Positions 9,703 through 21,525 are shown, numbered from the stretch's first letter. The stretch is DNA of 64,000 nt from Alphaproteobacteria bacterium (GCA_013152755.1 JAADFR010000008.1:1-64000), one strand, 5' to 3'. Translations and numbers: made by a program. The notes: generated from the letters alone by a model not told the origin.

Positions 9703-11556
9703 ATGAAAAATACATTATTGGCAACCACCGCCATGATTGCTCTGCTGACTTTAAGCGGATGCGGGGAGGATAAGGCCACTCAAAATAGCACAAATTCATC
9801 CGAAACAACGCAGGTTACATCGGAGGTCGCACAGACGGAATCTGACCGGCTGAACGCGAATTTTGAAAAAGTCTTCATGCGCGATGTGATGGACAGCCCG
9901 GAATTTCAGACCTATCAGGGGATTAAGAAAGATTACGGCAAATGGGATGTACGGACCGAGGAAAAGGCCGCTTCCGATCATGCCCGGACGATCAATGACC
10001 TGAAAGAATTACAGACCAATTATGATTATGACAAATTGGATAAGGCGACAAAGCTCAGCTATGATCTGGCGGTTCGGGCTCTGAAGGAACAGATTGAAGG
10101 CTATAAATGGCGGTACCACGGCTATCCCGTCAATCAGATGTTCGGTTGGCAGTCGCGGATTCCGGCGTTCCTGATTAATTTTCACCGGGTGACGTCCCTG
10201 TCCGATGCGGAGGCCTATATTTCCCGGCTTGAAGGGGTGAAAGCCACTGTTGATCAACGAATGGCGGCCATGAAACGTAATCAGGACAAGGGTATTTTGC
10301 CGCCGAAATTTGTATTTCCTTATGTGATAGATGATGCGAAAAACCTGCTCACCGGGGCGCCGTTCACGGATGGGGATGACAGCACCCTGCTGGCGGATTT
10401 TAAAAAGAAGGTGGCGGGGCTGAAACTTGAGGATAAGGCGCAGGCGGACGCGCTGATCGCGCGGGCCACAAGTGCCCTCCTGACCTCTGTCAAACCGGCC
10501 TATGAAGGCCTGATAACGTTGGCGGAAAGCCAGCAGGCGGCGGCGACCACCGATGACGGGGCCTGGAGGCTGCCTGACGGCGCGGCCTTTTATAAATATC
10601 GCCTGAAGCAGATTACCAGCACCGATATGACCGCCGATGAAATACATCAACTTGGTCTGGATGAGGTGGCGCGGATTCATGGTGAGATGCGCGACATTAT
10701 GAAGAAGGTCAATTTTAAAGGCTCCTTGCAGGATTTCTTTGAATTTACCCGTACCGACAAGCAATTTTATTACCCGAACACGGAAGAAGGCAGGCAGGCC
10801 TATCTGACAAAAGCCGAACAGATTATCAATACCATGAAGGGTCGCCTGGACGAGGTTTTCATCAGCAAACCAAAAGCGGAGCTGATTGTGAAGAGGGTGG
10901 AGGCCTTCCGCGAGAAATCTGCGGGCAAGGCTTTTTACAATCGTCCGGCTCCCGATGGTAGCCGCCCCGGCATCTATTATGCCAACCTGTATAAAATGTC
11001 CGAAATGCCCACTTATCAGATGGAGGCACTGGCCTATCACGAAGGCATCCCCGGCCACCATATGCAACTGGCGATCATGCAGGAATTAAAAGGCATTCCC
11101 AAATTCCGTAAATTTGGCGGCTATACCGCCTATACAGAAGGCTGGGGGCTGTATAGCGAATTTCTGCCCAAGGAAATGGGGTTTTATGCGGACCCCTATT
11201 CAGACTTTGGCCGTCTGGCCATGGAACTCTGGCGGGCCTGCCGCCTTGTGGTGGATACGGGGATCCATGACCAGAAATGGACCCGGGAACAGGCCATAGA
11301 CTATCTGGCCACCAATACCCCGAACCCCAGAGGTGACGTGGTCAAGGCCATTGAACGCTATATCGTTATGCCGGGGCAGGCCACGGCCTATAAAATCGGC
11401 ATGCTCAAAATTCAATCCCTGCGGGCCAAGGCCAAGGCCGAACTGGGCGATAAATTTGACATACGGCAGTATCACGAAGTTGTCCTGCGGGACGGGGCCT
11501 TGCCGCTGTCAACCCTTGAAGATAAAGTCAATGAATGGATTGCCTCAAAGAAATAA
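9703..11556 (+). CDS. DUF885 domain-containing lipoprotein
   Basis: Lipobox LTLSGCG; HEGIPGHHMQ, YTEGWGLYSE motifs. Confidence 0.88.
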   Translation: MKNTLLATTAMIALLTLSGCGEDKATQNSTNSSETTQVTSEVAQTESDRLNANFEKVFMRDVMDSPEFQTYQGIKKDYGKWDVRTEEKAASDHARTINDLKELQTNYDYDKLDKATKLSYDLAVRALKEQIEGYKWRYHGYPVNQMFGWQSRIPAFLINFHRVTSLSDAEAYISRLEGVKATVDQRMAAMKRNQDKGILPPKFVFPYVIDDAKNLLTGAPFTDGDDSTLLADFKKKVAGLKLEDKAQADALIARATSALLTSVKPAYEGLITLAESQQAAATTDDGAWRLPDGAAFYKYRLKQITSTDMTADEIHQLGLDEVARIHGEMRDIMKKVNFKGSLQDFFEFTRTDKQFYYPNTEEGRQAYLTKAEQIINTMKGRLDEVFISKPKAELIVKRVEAFREKSAGKAFYNRPAPDGSRPGIYYANLYKMSEMPTYQMEALAYHEGIPGHHMQLAIMQELKGIPKFRKFGGYTAYTEGWGLYSEFLPKEMGFYADPYSDFGRLAMELWRACRLVVDTGIHDQKWTREQAIDYLATNTPNPRGDVVKAIERYIVMPGQATAYKIGMLKIQSLRAKAKAELGDKFDIRQYHEVVLRDGALPLSTLEDKVNEWIASKK

Positions 11557-11563
11557 ACGTGAA

Positions 11564-13045
11564 ATGGGCCGTCATGCCCTACTGACTACCGATGAAATGG
11601 CGCGGGCGGATCAGATGACCATCCGCGCCGGAACGCCGGGGGTGGACCTGATGGAGGCGGCGGGCCTGTCCGTGACCCGCCACATCATGCATCGTTATGC
11701 GGGGATCAAAACGCTGATACTTTGCGGGCCGGGCAATAATGGCGGCGATGGCTTTGTCATTGCTCGCCACCTGAAAGAAGCCGGATGGTCAATGACCTTG
11801 GCTCTGCTCGGGACGCAAGAAAAATTAACCGGGGATGCGGCGGTGATGGCCGGAAGATGGGACGGTGATATTCTGCCCTTGACGCCGGAGGTCATTCAGG
11901 ATCACGGCCTTGTGGTGGATGCTATATTCGGGGCCGGGCTATGCCGGGACATAGAGGGGCCAGCGGCCAAACTCATTGCAAAGATCAACGGCCTTGACCT
12001 TGATGTGGTGGCGGTAGATATGCCGTCCGGCCTGTCGGGGGACAGCGGGCAGATAATGGGGGTTTGTCTCAAGGCCACGTCCACGGTGACTTTTTTCAGG
12101 CGCAAGCCAGGCCATCTGCTTTATCCGGGCCGCGATTATTGCGGCACGCTAGAGGTGACGGATATTGGCATTTCAGACCGGGTGCTGACGGATATTCCCC
12201 CTCAAACTTATCATAATGATCCGGCGCTTTGGCGGGACCAGTTTCCCCGCCCCACCTTGACTGGTCATAAATATAACCGGGGTCACGGGGCGGTGATCAG
12301 CGGGGGATTGGCCCACGGCGGCGCGGCGCGGCTTGCGGCCCGGGCAGCACTCAGAATCGGGGCAGGACTGGTCAGTGTGGTCTGCCCAGAGGCGGCAATT
12401 CAGTCCCACGCTGCCCAATTAAACGCTGTCATGATAAAACCTTTTATGGGTAAGGAGGACATTGGGGGCTATTTGAAAGACGACCGGATTGGTCATTGGT
12501 GCGTCGGGCCGGGCGGCGGGGTCAACGAGCGCACAAGGGATCATGTTTTACAAATATTGGCCGCTGAACGCGGCTGCGTCATTGATGCGGACGGGTTAAG
12601 CGTCTTTGCCGATCAGCCGGACAGGCTGTTCAAAGCTATTGCCAAGTCCGGTCAATGCCCTGTCCTCACCCCACATGCCGGTGAATTCGCTCGCCTGTTC
12701 CCGGATGGCACAGGCGGCAAGCTTGCGGCGGCCCGGGCGGCGGCCCGGCGGGCCGGAGCGGTGGTTATTTACAAGGGCCCGGATACAGTGATTGCGGGTC
12801 CGGATGGACGGGCGGTGATTAATGATAATGCGCCGCCGACCCTAGCTACGGCGGGGTCGGGCGATGTTCTGGCCGGGCTGTGCCTTGGTCTGATGGCGCA
12901 GGGGATGGCGTCTTTTGAGGCGGCCTCGGCGGCGGTGTGGGTTCACGGGGCGGCGGCCACAGCCTTTGGCCCCGGCCTGATTTCAGAGGATATTGAGGGC
13001 CAAATCCCCGCCACACTCTCATATATTTCGGAATCCGCCGGATAA
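11564..13045 (+). CDS. nnr: bifunctional NAD(P)H-hydrate epimerase / ADP-dependent NAD(P)H-hydrate dehydratase
   Basis: N-terminal epimerase (GPGNNGGDGFVIARHL) fused to dehydratase (LTPHAGEFARL, ATAGSGDVLAG). ORF track opens at 11333 but homologous sequence begins near MGRHALLTTDEMARAD. Confidence 0.9.
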   Translation: MGRHALLTTDEMARADQMTIRAGTPGVDLMEAAGLSVTRHIMHRYAGIKTLILCGPGNNGGDGFVIARHLKEAGWSMTLALLGTQEKLTGDAAVMAGRWDGDILPLTPEVIQDHGLVVDAIFGAGLCRDIEGPAAKLIAKINGLDLDVVAVDMPSGLSGDSGQIMGVCLKATSTVTFFRRKPGHLLYPGRDYCGTLEVTDIGISDRVLTDIPPQTYHNDPALWRDQFPRPTLTGHKYNRGHGAVISGGLAHGGAARLAARAALRIGAGLVSVVCPEAAIQSHAAQLNAVMIKPFMGKEDIGGYLKDDRIGHWCVGPGGGVNERTRDHVLQILAAERGCVIDADGLSVFADQPDRLFKAIAKSGQCPVLTPHAGEFARLFPDGTGGKLAAARAAARRAGAVVIYKGPDTVIAGPDGRAVINDNAPPTLATAGSGDVLAGLCLGLMAQGMASFEAASAAVWVHGAAATAFGPGLISEDIEGQIPATLSYISESAG

Positions 13046-13129
13046 GGCATTTTTTCGGTGGAAATTTATTCTTAAATGACTATAAAGACCAACATATATG
13101 CAGATTCGGCCATATTTTATGAATAGAAT

Positions 13130-13214
13130 GCGGGTGTGGCGAAATTGGTAGACGCGCTAGATTTAGGTTCTAGTGTCTTATGACGTGGGGGTTCAAGTCC
13201 CTTCACCCGCACCA
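13130..13214 (+). tRNA. tRNA-Leu (anticodon TAG)
   Basis: gcgggtg...cacccgc-acca acceptor; CTAGA-TTTAGGT-TCTAG anticodon arm; long variable arm; encoded CCA. Confidence 0.93.
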
Positions 13215-13289
13215 TTCTTTTGATGTCTGTCGATATGCGGTTTAACATTAAAACGGGCTTTACGGCCCCTCAGGAAAAGCAGAGTAAAC

Positions 13290-14814
13290 ATGCAGGTAAC
13301 GGAAACAGTCTCAGAAGGTTTGAAGCGCGGATATAAAGTTGTCATTTCCGCAGACGATATTGATGCCAAGATCGATGCAGAAGTGAAAAAAATTCAAGGG
13401 CAGATAGGGCAGATTAAAATGCCCGGTTTTCGCCCCGGCAAAGCACCCCTGTCTTTGCTGAAAAAACTGCACGGCAAAAACCTGTTGGGTCAGGTATTGG
13501 AAGAAACCATCAACAGCACCTCGCAGGCCGCGCTGGACGAACAGAATGTCCGACCCGCCATGCAGCCAAAGATCGAAGTGGTGTCCTTTGATGAGGGCGC
13601 AGACCTTGAATATTCCATTGATGTGGAAATCACCCCGGAATTTGACATCCCTGATCTGGCCAAATTGAAGCTGGAGCGGTTTGTGGTTGAGGCCAGTGAT
13701 GATCAGGTCATGGAAGCCGTGACTAAAATCGCCGGCCAGCAGAAAAACTTTAAAAAAGCCGCCAAGACATATAAAGCCCAGAACGGCGATGCGGTTCTGA
13801 TGGATTTCCGGCAAGGTGGACGGCGAAGCCTTTGACGGCGGCGCGGCAGAAGGTCATCAGCTGGAGCTTGGCTCCAACAGCTTTATCCCCGGCTTTGAAG
13901 AACAGCTGGTTGGCGTAAAAGCGGGTGATGAGAAAAATGTTGAAGTAACCTTTCCAGAGGATTATCAGGCCAAGAACCTTGCCGGAAAATCAGCAGTTTT
14001 TGAAGTGAAAATTCACGAAGTCCAAAAGCCTGCTGACATGGTAATTGATGATGATATGGCCAAGAAATTCGGTCTGGAAAATCTTGATGCCCTGAAAGAT
14101 CTGGTGAAGAAACAGGTTGAACAGGAGAATCAGGGACTGGCCCGGACCAAGCTGAAACGTTCTCTGCTTGACCTGCTGGCGGATGAAGTTTCTTTTGAGG
14201 TTCCCGCAGGCATGGTTGATCTGGAATTTGACCAGATATGGCAACAGTTGAAAATGGACCTGCACCGGGAAGCTCTGGAAGAAAATCCGGAAATTAAACC
14301 GGAAGATATTGATGAGCCGGGCGATGATGTGAAAGAAGAATATCGTGCCATCGCCGTGCGCCGGGTTCGTTTGGGCCTGCTTCTGTCCGAAATCGGTCAG
14401 AAGAATGAGGTCAGTGTCTCTCAGGAAGAAGTGACCCGTCAGATTTCACAGGAAGCCCAGCGTTATCCGGGTCAGGAAAAAGAGGTTTTTGAATTTTATC
14501 AGAAAAACCCGCAGGCTATGGCCCAGATGCGCGCGCCTTTGTTTGAGGAAAAAGTGGTTGATTTCATTCTGGAACTTGCCAATGTCAAGGACAAGAAGGT
14601 TTCCCGCGACGAATTGATCGCCGCCATTGAGGCTGAAGAAGCCGAGGATATGGCCAAGAAAGACACCAAGAAAGCGGCCAAGAAAAAACCGGCAGCCAAG
14701 AAGGCAGCACCGAAAAAACCGGCGGCAAAGAAAGCGGCGCCCAAGAAGCCTGCCGCTAAAAAAGCCGCCCCGAAAAAAGCACCGGCAAAAAAGACCAAAG
14801 CTGAGAAAAAATAA
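13290..14814 (+). pseudogene. tig: trigger factor, reading frame interrupted by a frameshift near 13806-13812
   Basis: ORF 13290-13835 (MQVTETVSEGLKRGYKVVI...PGFRPGKAPLSLLKK) and ORF 13816-14814 (DGEAFDGGAAEGHQLELGSNSFIPGFEEQLVG...) are adjacent halves of one trigger factor in different frames. Confidence 0.88.
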
Positions 14815-14895
14815 TCAGCGGGCCAAAAAGTTAAGGATTTGGTGACGGGCATTGGCTAAGATGCCCGCACTTACTTTAAAAACAGGAAAGCTGAT

Positions 14896-15531
14896 ATGAG
14901 CGACGTGCGCGATACATTTATGAATACTCTGGTGCCCATGGTGGTGGAGCAAACCAGCCGGGGCGAGCGGTCCTATGACATTTTCTCCCGCCTCCTGAAA
15001 GAAAATATTATTTTTCTGACCGGGCAGGTCAATGATCAGGTAGCCGGGCTTATTACCGCACAGCTTTTGTTTCTGGAAGCGGAAAATCCCAAAAAGGATA
15101 TTGCTTTTTACATTAATTCACCGGGCGGTGTGGTCACGGCGGGCATGGGCATTTATGACACCATGCAATATATCCGCAATAAGGTCAGCACCATCTGTAT
15201 CGGTCAGGCCTGTTCTATGGGGTCATTGCTTTTGGCGGCAGGTGAAAAGGGACAGCGTTATTCCCTGCCCAATTCCCGCATTATGGTTCATCAACCGTCC
15301 GGCGGCGCGCAGGGGCAGGCAACGGATATCGAGATTCAGGCACGTGAAATTCTGGCTCTGCGGGCAAGATTGAATGAGATTTATGCCAAACATACCGGGC
15401 AGAAGCTGGCCAAAATTGTTGATGCGCTGGAACGGGATACTTTCATGTCCCCGGAAGAAGCCAAGGCATTCGGCCTGATTGACGAGATTTTTGACAAACG
15501 TCCCGGCCCTACAAAAGCAGAAGATAAATAG
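14896..15531 (+). CDS. clpP: ATP-dependent Clp protease proteolytic subunit
   Basis: [27 protein letters not shown]..., [26 protein letters not shown]. Confidence 0.97.
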   Translation: MSDVRDTFMNTLVPMVVEQTSRGERSYDIFSRLLKENIIFLTGQVNDQVAGLITAQLLFLEAENPKKDIAFYINSPGGVVTAGMGIYDTMQYIRNKVSTICIGQACSMGSLLLAAGEKGQRYSLPNSRIMVHQPSGGAQGQATDIEIQAREILALRARLNEIYAKHTGQKLAKIVDALERDTFMSPEEAKAFGLIDEIFDKRPGPTKAEDK

Positions 15532-15542
15532 AATAAACCATG

Positions 15543-15578
15543 CGATTAATTTGCAAACGATTAATTTGCAAATTAATC
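15543..15578. repeat. 15-bp tandem repeat containing a perfect 20-bp palindrome, clpP-clpX intergenic
   Basis: CGATTAATTTGCAAA at 15543-15557 and 15558-15572; GATTAATTTGCAAATTAATC (15559-15578) is its own reverse complement. Confidence 0.9.
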
Positions 15579-15753
15579 ATTTTTGTTAATTAATTGTTTC
15601 CTAGTTTTTTGCTAAACTACGTCTTGATTAAGCATCATTTTGTGTGGTTTGGGGAAAAACGATAGAAAAATATGACAATCTGGCAAAAAATTCGTTGAGA
15701 TTTATAGCGTAGTCAGAGTAGCATATAAGGGAACTTTTAGGAATAGATACCTT

Positions 15754-17028
15754 ATGACGAAATCAAAGTCCGGTGAAAGCAAGAATACACTCTATTGCTC
15801 ATTTTGTGGCAAGAGCCAGCATGAAGTAAAAAAACTCATTGCGGGACCAACCGTTTTTATCTGTGATGAATGTGTTGAGCTTTGTATGGATATTATCCGC
15901 GAGGAAAATAAAACCTCCATGGCCAAAACCGGTGACGGGGTTCCCACACCGCTTGATATTCTGCAAACCTTGAATGATTATGTGATCGGTCAGGAACAGG
16001 CCAAAAAGGTTCTGTCCGTTGCCGTTCATAACCATTACAAGCGTCTGCAACATTCCACAGAAGGCGATGATGTTGAACTGGCGAAATCTAATATTCTTCT
16101 GCTCGGCCCTACGGGGTGCGGCAAGACATTGCTGGCTCAGACTTTGGCCCGTATTCTGGATGTGCCTTTCACCATGGCCGATGCCACCACGCTGACCGAA
16201 GCCGGTTATGTGGGCGAGGATGTGGAAAATATCATCCTGAAATTGCTTCAGGCCGCTGAATATAATGTGGAAGATGCCCAGCGCGGTATCGTTTATATTG
16301 ATGAAGTGGACAAGATCAGCCGCAAGTCTGACAATCCGTCCATCACCCGGGATGTATCCGGGGAAGGCGTACAGCAAGCCCTGCTGAAAATCATGGAAGG
16401 CACCGTTGCCAGCGTGCCGCCTCAAGGCGGGCGCAAACATCCACAGCAGGAATTTCTGCAGGTGGATACCACCAATATACTGTTTATTTGCGGCGGCGCT
16501 TTTGCTGGCCTTGACAAGATTATCGCCCACCGCCTTGAGGGTAAATCCATTGGCTTCGGTGCTAATGTGGCCCCTGATGATGACCGCAAGGTCGGTGAGA
16601 TTCTGTCAGATCTGGAACCGGATGATCTGTTGCATTTTGGTCTGATTCCTGAATTTGTTGGCCGTCTGCCGGTTCTGGCAACCCTGATGGATCTGGATGA
16701 GGACGCCCTTGTCGAAATTCTCAGCCGACCCAAGAACGCCCTGATCAAGCAGTATCAGCGTCTGTTTTCCATGGAAGAAGTGGACCTTACCTTCACCGAC
16801 GGCGCGTTGATAGAGATTGCCAAAAAGGCCCTTCTTCGCAAAACTGGTGCCCGGGGATTGCGGTCGATTATGGAAGATATTCTGCTGGATACCATGTTTG
16901 AACTGCCCGGTCTTGATGGGGTTGATGAGGTCGTGGTCAATGCGGATGTGGTCAAGGGTAAAACCCAGCCGCTCTATATCTATACCAAAACCAAACAGGG
17001 TGAAGCATCTGCGCCTGCGGGTGCCTGA
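15754..17028 (+). CDS. clpX: ATP-dependent Clp protease ATP-binding subunit ClpX
   Basis: N-terminal Cys4 zinc domain ([15 protein letters not shown]...CDECVELC); Walker A GPTGCGKT. Confidence 0.98.
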   Translation: MTKSKSGESKNTLYCSFCGKSQHEVKKLIAGPTVFICDECVELCMDIIREENKTSMAKTGDGVPTPLDILQTLNDYVIGQEQAKKVLSVAVHNHYKRLQHSTEGDDVELAKSNILLLGPTGCGKTLLAQTLARILDVPFTMADATTLTEAGYVGEDVENIILKLLQAAEYNVEDAQRGIVYIDEVDKISRKSDNPSITRDVSGEGVQQALLKIMEGTVASVPPQGGRKHPQQEFLQVDTTNILFICGGAFAGLDKIIAHRLEGKSIGFGANVAPDDDRKVGEILSDLEPDDLLHFGLIPEFVGRLPVLATLMDLDEDALVEILSRPKNALIKQYQRLFSMEEVDLTFTDGALIEIAKKALLRKTGARGLRSIMEDILLDTMFELPGLDGVDEVVVNADVVKGKTQPLYIYTKTKQGEASAPAGA

Positions 17029-17087
17029 TCGCCCTTTTCCCGTCACATCATTTTGGGGGTTTTGAGGCGTAATAACTCAAGGCAGGC

Positions 17088-17117
17088 CTTGAACTTAGGC
17101 GTTTTATGCCTAAATAT
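17088..17117 (+). promoter_or_regulatory. candidate heat-shock-sigma (RpoH-type) promoter upstream of lon
   Basis: CTTGAA (17088-17093) - 15 nt - CCTAAATAT (17109-17117), ~30 bp upstream of lon. Confidence 0.5.
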
Positions 17118-17149
17118 ATGAAGATTACAGTCAACGAATGGACGCCCTG

Positions 17150-19543
17150 ATGAGCATTACATACCCCGTACTTCCCCTAAGAGACATTGTGGTTTTTCCG
17201 CATATGATCGTGCCGCTGTTTGTGGGCCGGGAAAAATCGGTCAAGGCACTGGAAGATGTGATGAGCAATGACAAGAAAATTCTTCTTGTCTCGCAAAAAG
17301 ATGCCAATGATGATGACCCGGCTACGGACGATATTTATTCGGTTGGTACGGTCTCGACGGTTTTGCAGCTCCTGAAACTGCCGGACGGGACAGTAAAGGT
17401 TCTGGTGGAAGGCGGCGAGCGGGCGAAGGTCACCCGTTATCTGGATAATGATGATTTTTTTGAAGCCGAAGCAGAGATTGATCAGCCGGTTGTAGAAAAG
17501 TCAAAAGAGCTGGAAGCCCTTGTCCGCTCTGTCCTCAAACAGTTTGAGCAATATATCAAGGTCAATAAAAAAATTCCTTCGGAAATACAAAGCACAGTGA
17601 GCCAGATTGAAGACCCGGCGAAATTGTCCGATGTGGTGGCGTCTTATCTGTCGCTGACCATATCCTCCAAGCAGGAATTGCTGGAAAATTCCAACCTCAT
17701 ATCGCGCCTGGAAAAAATTTACAGCGTGATGGAAGGTGAGATCGGCGTCATGCAGGTGGAGAAGAAAATTCGCCACCGGGTGAAAAACCAGATGGAAAAA
17801 ACCCAGCGGGAATACTATCTTAATGAGCAGATGAAAGCCATTCAGAAGGAATTGGGCGAAGGCGATGAGGCCAAGGATGAGATTGGCGAACTTGAAGACA
17901 AGATCAAAGCCACCAAGCTCAGTAAGGAAGCCCGTGAAAAATGCCTTGGCGAATTAAAAAAACTTAAATCCATGAGCCCTATGTCCGCTGAGGCTACGGT
18001 GGTACGTAACTATCTTGACTGGATGCTGTCAGTGCCGTGGCAGAAAAACAGCCGGACCAAGCTGAATCTGGAACAGGCTGAAAATATCCTTAATGAGGAT
18101 CATTACGGTCTGGAAAAGGTCAAGGAACGTATTCTGGAATATCTGGCGGTTCAGCAGAGAACCAAAAAAATCAAAGGCCCGATCCTGTGTCTGGTGGGGC
18201 CGCCCGGTGTGGGCAAGACGTCACTGGGCAAATCCATCGCCCGGGCCACGGGTCGTAATTTCGTTCGCTTCTCCGTGGGCGGGGTGCGGGATGAGGCCGA
18301 GATTCGCGGCCATCGGCGCACCTATATTGGCTCCATGCCCGGCAAGGTTATTCAGAGCATGAAAAAAGCCGGTTCCAGCAATCCCATGTTCCTGCTGGAT
18401 GAGATTGACAAGATGGGCAATGATTTTAGGGGTGATCCATCATCGGCCCTGCTGGAAGTTCTGGACCCGGAACAGAATAACAAATTCAACGATCATTATC
18501 TGGAAGTGGATTATGACCTGTCCAATGTGATGTTCGTGACCACGGCCAATACCCTGAATATGCCGCAACCGCTTCTGGACCGGATGGAGGTTATTAACCT
18601 GTCCGGCTATACGGAAGATGAGAAGGTTGAAATTGCCAAACGGCATCTGATCAACAAACAGATGAAAGATCACGGGCTGAAAGCCAGTGAATGGTCAATT
18701 TCCGAGGGAGCCCTTCGCGAAGTTATCCGCAGCTATACCCGAGAGGCCGGGGTGCGTAATCTGGAACGTGAAATTGCCAAGCTGATCCGCAAGGCGGTTA
18801 AGGAAATCGTGCTGGGCAAGGTAAAATCAGTGAAAATCACCTGCCGTAATCTGGAAAAATACGGCGGCATCAAACGCTTTATCTTTGGTGAGCTGGAAGA
18901 CAAGGATATGGTTGGGGTTACCACCGGTCTTGCCTGGACCGAGGTCGGCGGCGTTATTTTGCAGATTGAAGCTATTTCATCTCCCGGCAAGGGCAAGGTT
19001 ACGATTACCGGCAAGCTGGGTGATGTGATGCAGGAATCAATTCAGGCCGCCATGAGCTATGTACGTTCCCGGGCGCTGGAATTTGGTATTCAACCCTCCC
19101 TGTTTGACAAGACGGATATTCATATCCATCTGCCCGAAGGGGCGACACCGAAAGACGGCCCGTCTGCCGGGGTTGGCATGATCACCTCTATTGTGTCGGT
19201 TCTGACCAATAACCCGGTGCGGCGCGATGTGGCCATGACGGGCGAGATCAGTCTGCGCGGGCGGGTGTTGCCTATTGGCGGATTGAAAGAAAAACTGCTG
19301 GCGGCTTTGCGCAGTGGCATTAAGACGGTTTTGATCCCCGAAGAAAATATGAAAGACCTTGCGGATATACCTGATAATGTTATTCGGGGCCTTGATATTT
19401 TACCGGTTAGCAAAGTGCATCAGGTTTTAAAAGTTGCTCTGGTGGAATCATTGATACCTCTTGCCCCTGAGGATGTGGAAGCGGCGGTATCTCTGGCCAA
19501 GGATAAGTCCGAATCTGAATTTGGCACCACGGTCCGTCATTAG
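17150..19543 (+). CDS. lon: endopeptidase La (Lon protease)
   Basis: [45 protein letters not shown]; catalytic [11 protein letters not shown]. Confidence 0.98.
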   Translation: MSITYPVLPLRDIVVFPHMIVPLFVGREKSVKALEDVMSNDKKILLVSQKDANDDDPATDDIYSVGTVSTVLQLLKLPDGTVKVLVEGGERAKVTRYLDNDDFFEAEAEIDQPVVEKSKELEALVRSVLKQFEQYIKVNKKIPSEIQSTVSQIEDPAKLSDVVASYLSLTISSKQELLENSNLISRLEKIYSVMEGEIGVMQVEKKIRHRVKNQMEKTQREYYLNEQMKAIQKELGEGDEAKDEIGELEDKIKATKLSKEAREKCLGELKKLKSMSPMSAEATVVRNYLDWMLSVPWQKNSRTKLNLEQAENILNEDHYGLEKVKERILEYLAVQQRTKKIKGPILCLVGPPGVGKTSLGKSIARATGRNFVRFSVGGVRDEAEIRGHRRTYIGSMPGKVIQSMKKAGSSNPMFLLDEIDKMGNDFRGDPSSALLEVLDPEQNNKFNDHYLEVDYDLSNVMFVTTANTLNMPQPLLDRMEVINLSGYTEDEKVEIAKRHLINKQMKDHGLKASEWSISEGALREVIRSYTREAGVRNLEREIAKLIRKAVKEIVLGKVKSVKITCRNLEKYGGIKRFIFGELEDKDMVGVTTGLAWTEVGGVILQIEAISSPGKGKVTITGKLGDVMQESIQAAMSYVRSRALEFGIQPSLFDKTDIHIHLPEGATPKDGPSAGVGMITSIVSVLTNNPVRRDVAMTGEISLRGRVLPIGGLKEKLLAALRSGIKTVLIPEENMKDLADIPDNVIRGLDILPVSKVHQVLKVALVESLIPLAPEDVEAAVSLAKDKSESEFGTTVRH

Positions 19544-19694
19544 AAAGCGGGTAAACCGGTAACTTTTCCGGGCATTTCTGCCCGTAAAGCACCCTTCTGT
19601 ATAAGTCGGATGCTTTTTTGTTGGTGAAAATCACAGTGTTTTCAATGTCAAGCAAACTTTATTCAAAAAACCGCAGTTTTGTGAGGTTTTCCCT

Positions 19695-19723
19695 TTGACG
19701 AAATAAAAAACGGCGGCTACACT
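19695..19723 (+). promoter_or_regulatory. candidate sigma70-type promoter for HU
   Basis: TTGACG - 17 nt - TACACT, about 50 bp upstream of the HU start. Confidence 0.6.
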
Positions 19724-19771
19724 GCATCCACTTTTAACCAATTCAGTAATACTTTACATAAGGGGAAGATA

Positions 19772-20047
19772 GTGAATAAAAATGATCTCGTCGCCGCTGT
19801 GGCAACTGCCGCCGGTCTTTCAAAAGTTGATGCAGCTTCTGCTGTAGATGGCGTATTCTCATCTATTACCGATGCATTGGCATCTGGCGGTGATGTGCGT
19901 CTGGTCGGTTTTGGAACATTTAGCGTTGCACAACGTGCTGCCAGTGAAGGCCGCAACCCGCGCACCGGTGAAAAAATCCAGATTCCTGCGTCCAAACAGC
20001 CTAAGTTTAAAGCCGGTAAAGGCCTTAAAGACGCTGTTAACAAGTAA
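19772..20047 (+). CDS. HU family DNA-binding protein
   Basis: [29 protein letters not shown]...[31 protein letters not shown]. Confidence 0.97.
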   Translation: MNKNDLVAAVATAAGLSKVDAASAVDGVFSSITDALASGGDVRLVGFGTFSVAQRAASEGRNPRTGEKIQIPASKQPKFKAGKGLKDAVNK

Positions 20048-20060
20048 TTTGCCTGTTTTT

Positions 20061-20100
20061 AAAAGACGGTTGGCGGAAAAATCGCCAACCGTCTTTTTTT
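20061..20100 (+). terminator. Rho-independent terminator after HU
   Basis: GACGGTTGGCG-GAAAAAT-CGCCAACCGTC followed by T run. Confidence 0.93.
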
Positions 20101-20177
20101 AGGCTTTACATATCTTCAAACAGTCTGTAGACATGCATCCACAAGATGACGGAAGCATGTTGTTGTTTTAAGAAATG

Positions 20178-20253
<76 letters not shown>

Positions 20254-20374
20254 TTATCTTAAATATTACAATGTGTTAACCATATATTTTGTAATATAAC
20301 GGATTTGATGAAAAGCCCCTTGACTGTGTCAGGTGAATGGCTTAAATCAATCCCACGCCTCAGCGATATTCTCT

Positions 20375-20451
20375 GGGGGTGTAGCTCAGTTGGTTAGAGC
20401 GCTGGCCTGTCACGCCAGAGGTCGCGGGTTCGAGTCCCGTCACTCCCGCCA
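20375..20451 (+). tRNA. tRNA-Asp (anticodon GTC)
   Basis: gggggtg...cactcccgcca; CTGGC-CTGTCAC-GCCAG anticodon arm. Confidence 0.95.
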
Positions 20452-20620
20452 TTTCCCCTTATTTTTTCGTCAATTGTATATTCTTCACATGTAAAGCTTT
20501 TTCCCAAAAAAAGCATTGGCATTTTATGTCACTTCGGGCTATTAAATCAGAGAGGGTTAGACGTCACGGTTGGCGTGAATTTCGCCCGTAACAATATTAA
20601 ATAGAAGGGGTTGGGCACAG

Positions 20621-20986
20621 ATGGATGGATTGCTGCTCGAATATCTTCCAATTCTGATTTTCTTTTTCATTGCAATAATTATGTCTTGCATGTTCATTAT
20701 GCTCCCCATGATGCTGGTCGAGCAAAAGCCGGACGCGGAGAAATTATCCGCTTATGAATGTGGGTTTGAGGCCTTTGATAGTGCCAGAAAGCCCTTTGAT
20801 GTGCGCTTTTATCTGGTGGCCATTTTATTCATTATCTTTGATCTTGAGGTAGCCTTCCTGTTTCCCTGGGCAATTTCTCTGGGCAAGATCGGCCTTTTCG
20901 GCTTTGTATCCATGATGATTTTCCTGGGCGTGCTGACCATTGGATTCATCTATGAATGGAAGAAGGGGGCTTTGGAGTGGGAGTAG
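20621..20986 (+). CDS. nuoA: NADH-quinone oxidoreductase subunit A
   Basis: [44 protein letters not shown]. Confidence 0.97.
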   Translation: MDGLLLEYLPILIFFFIAIIMSCMFIMLPMMLVEQKPDAEKLSAYECGFEAFDSARKPFDVRFYLVAILFIIFDLEVAFLFPWAISLGKIGLFGFVSMMIFLGVLTIGFIYEWKKGALEWE

Positions 20987-20988
20987 AA

Positions 20989-21525
20989 ATGTCAAAAGGT
21001 GAAAATGTGGGAACCCTGCCCGCCGTGGATCAGGATGTTTATTTCAAATCCTTGTCCGATGATCTGTCCGACAAGGGCTTTGTGGTTGCGAACCTTGACG
21101 ATGTCATTGCCTGGGCCAGAACTGGCTCCCTGTGGTGGATGACATTTGGTCTGGCTTGTTGCGCTGTTGAGATGATGCATTCCAGTATGCCCCGCTATGA
21201 TGTGGAGCGTATGGGATTTGCCCCCCGTGCGTCCCCGCGTCAGTCCGATGTGATGATCGTGGCGGGAACCCTGACCAATAAAATGGCCCCGGCCATGCGC
21301 AAGGTCTATGACCAGATGGCCGAACCCCGTTATGTGATTTCTATGGGTAGCTGCGCCAATGGCGGCGGCTATTACCATTATTCCTATTCGGTGGTGCGCG
21401 GCTGTGACCGGATTGTACCGGTGGATATTTATGTTCCGGGTTGTCCGCCGACGGCGGAGGCACTGGTTTACGGTATTTTGCAACTTCAGAAGAAGATTCG
21501 CCGTACCGTGGCGTTGGACAGATAA
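20989..21525 (+). CDS. nuoB: NADH-quinone oxidoreductase subunit B
   Basis: [41 protein letters not shown]. Start set at internal ATG overlapping the end of nuoA. Confidence 0.97.
   Translation: MSKGENVGTLPAVDQDVYFKSLSDDLSDKGFVVANLDDVIAWARTGSLWWMTFGLACCAVEMMHSSMPRYDVERMGFAPRASPRQSDVMIVAGTLTNKMAPAMRKVYDQMAEPRYVISMGSCANGGGYYHYSYSVVRGCDRIVPVDIYVPGCPPTAEALVYGILQLQKKIRRTVALDR

Noticed and set aside
10009-11067. 352-aa minus-strand ORF antisense to the DUF885 gene
   Set aside because: Shadow ORF; no domain, overlaps a complete conserved protein on the + strand.
13800-13820. Programmed frameshift in tig
   Set aside because: No slippery heptamer or evident stimulatory structure; a 2-nt deletion is simpler.
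14640-14814. Possible separate histone-like gene
   Set aside because: Continuous in frame with the trigger factor C-terminal domain; tail, not a separate gene.
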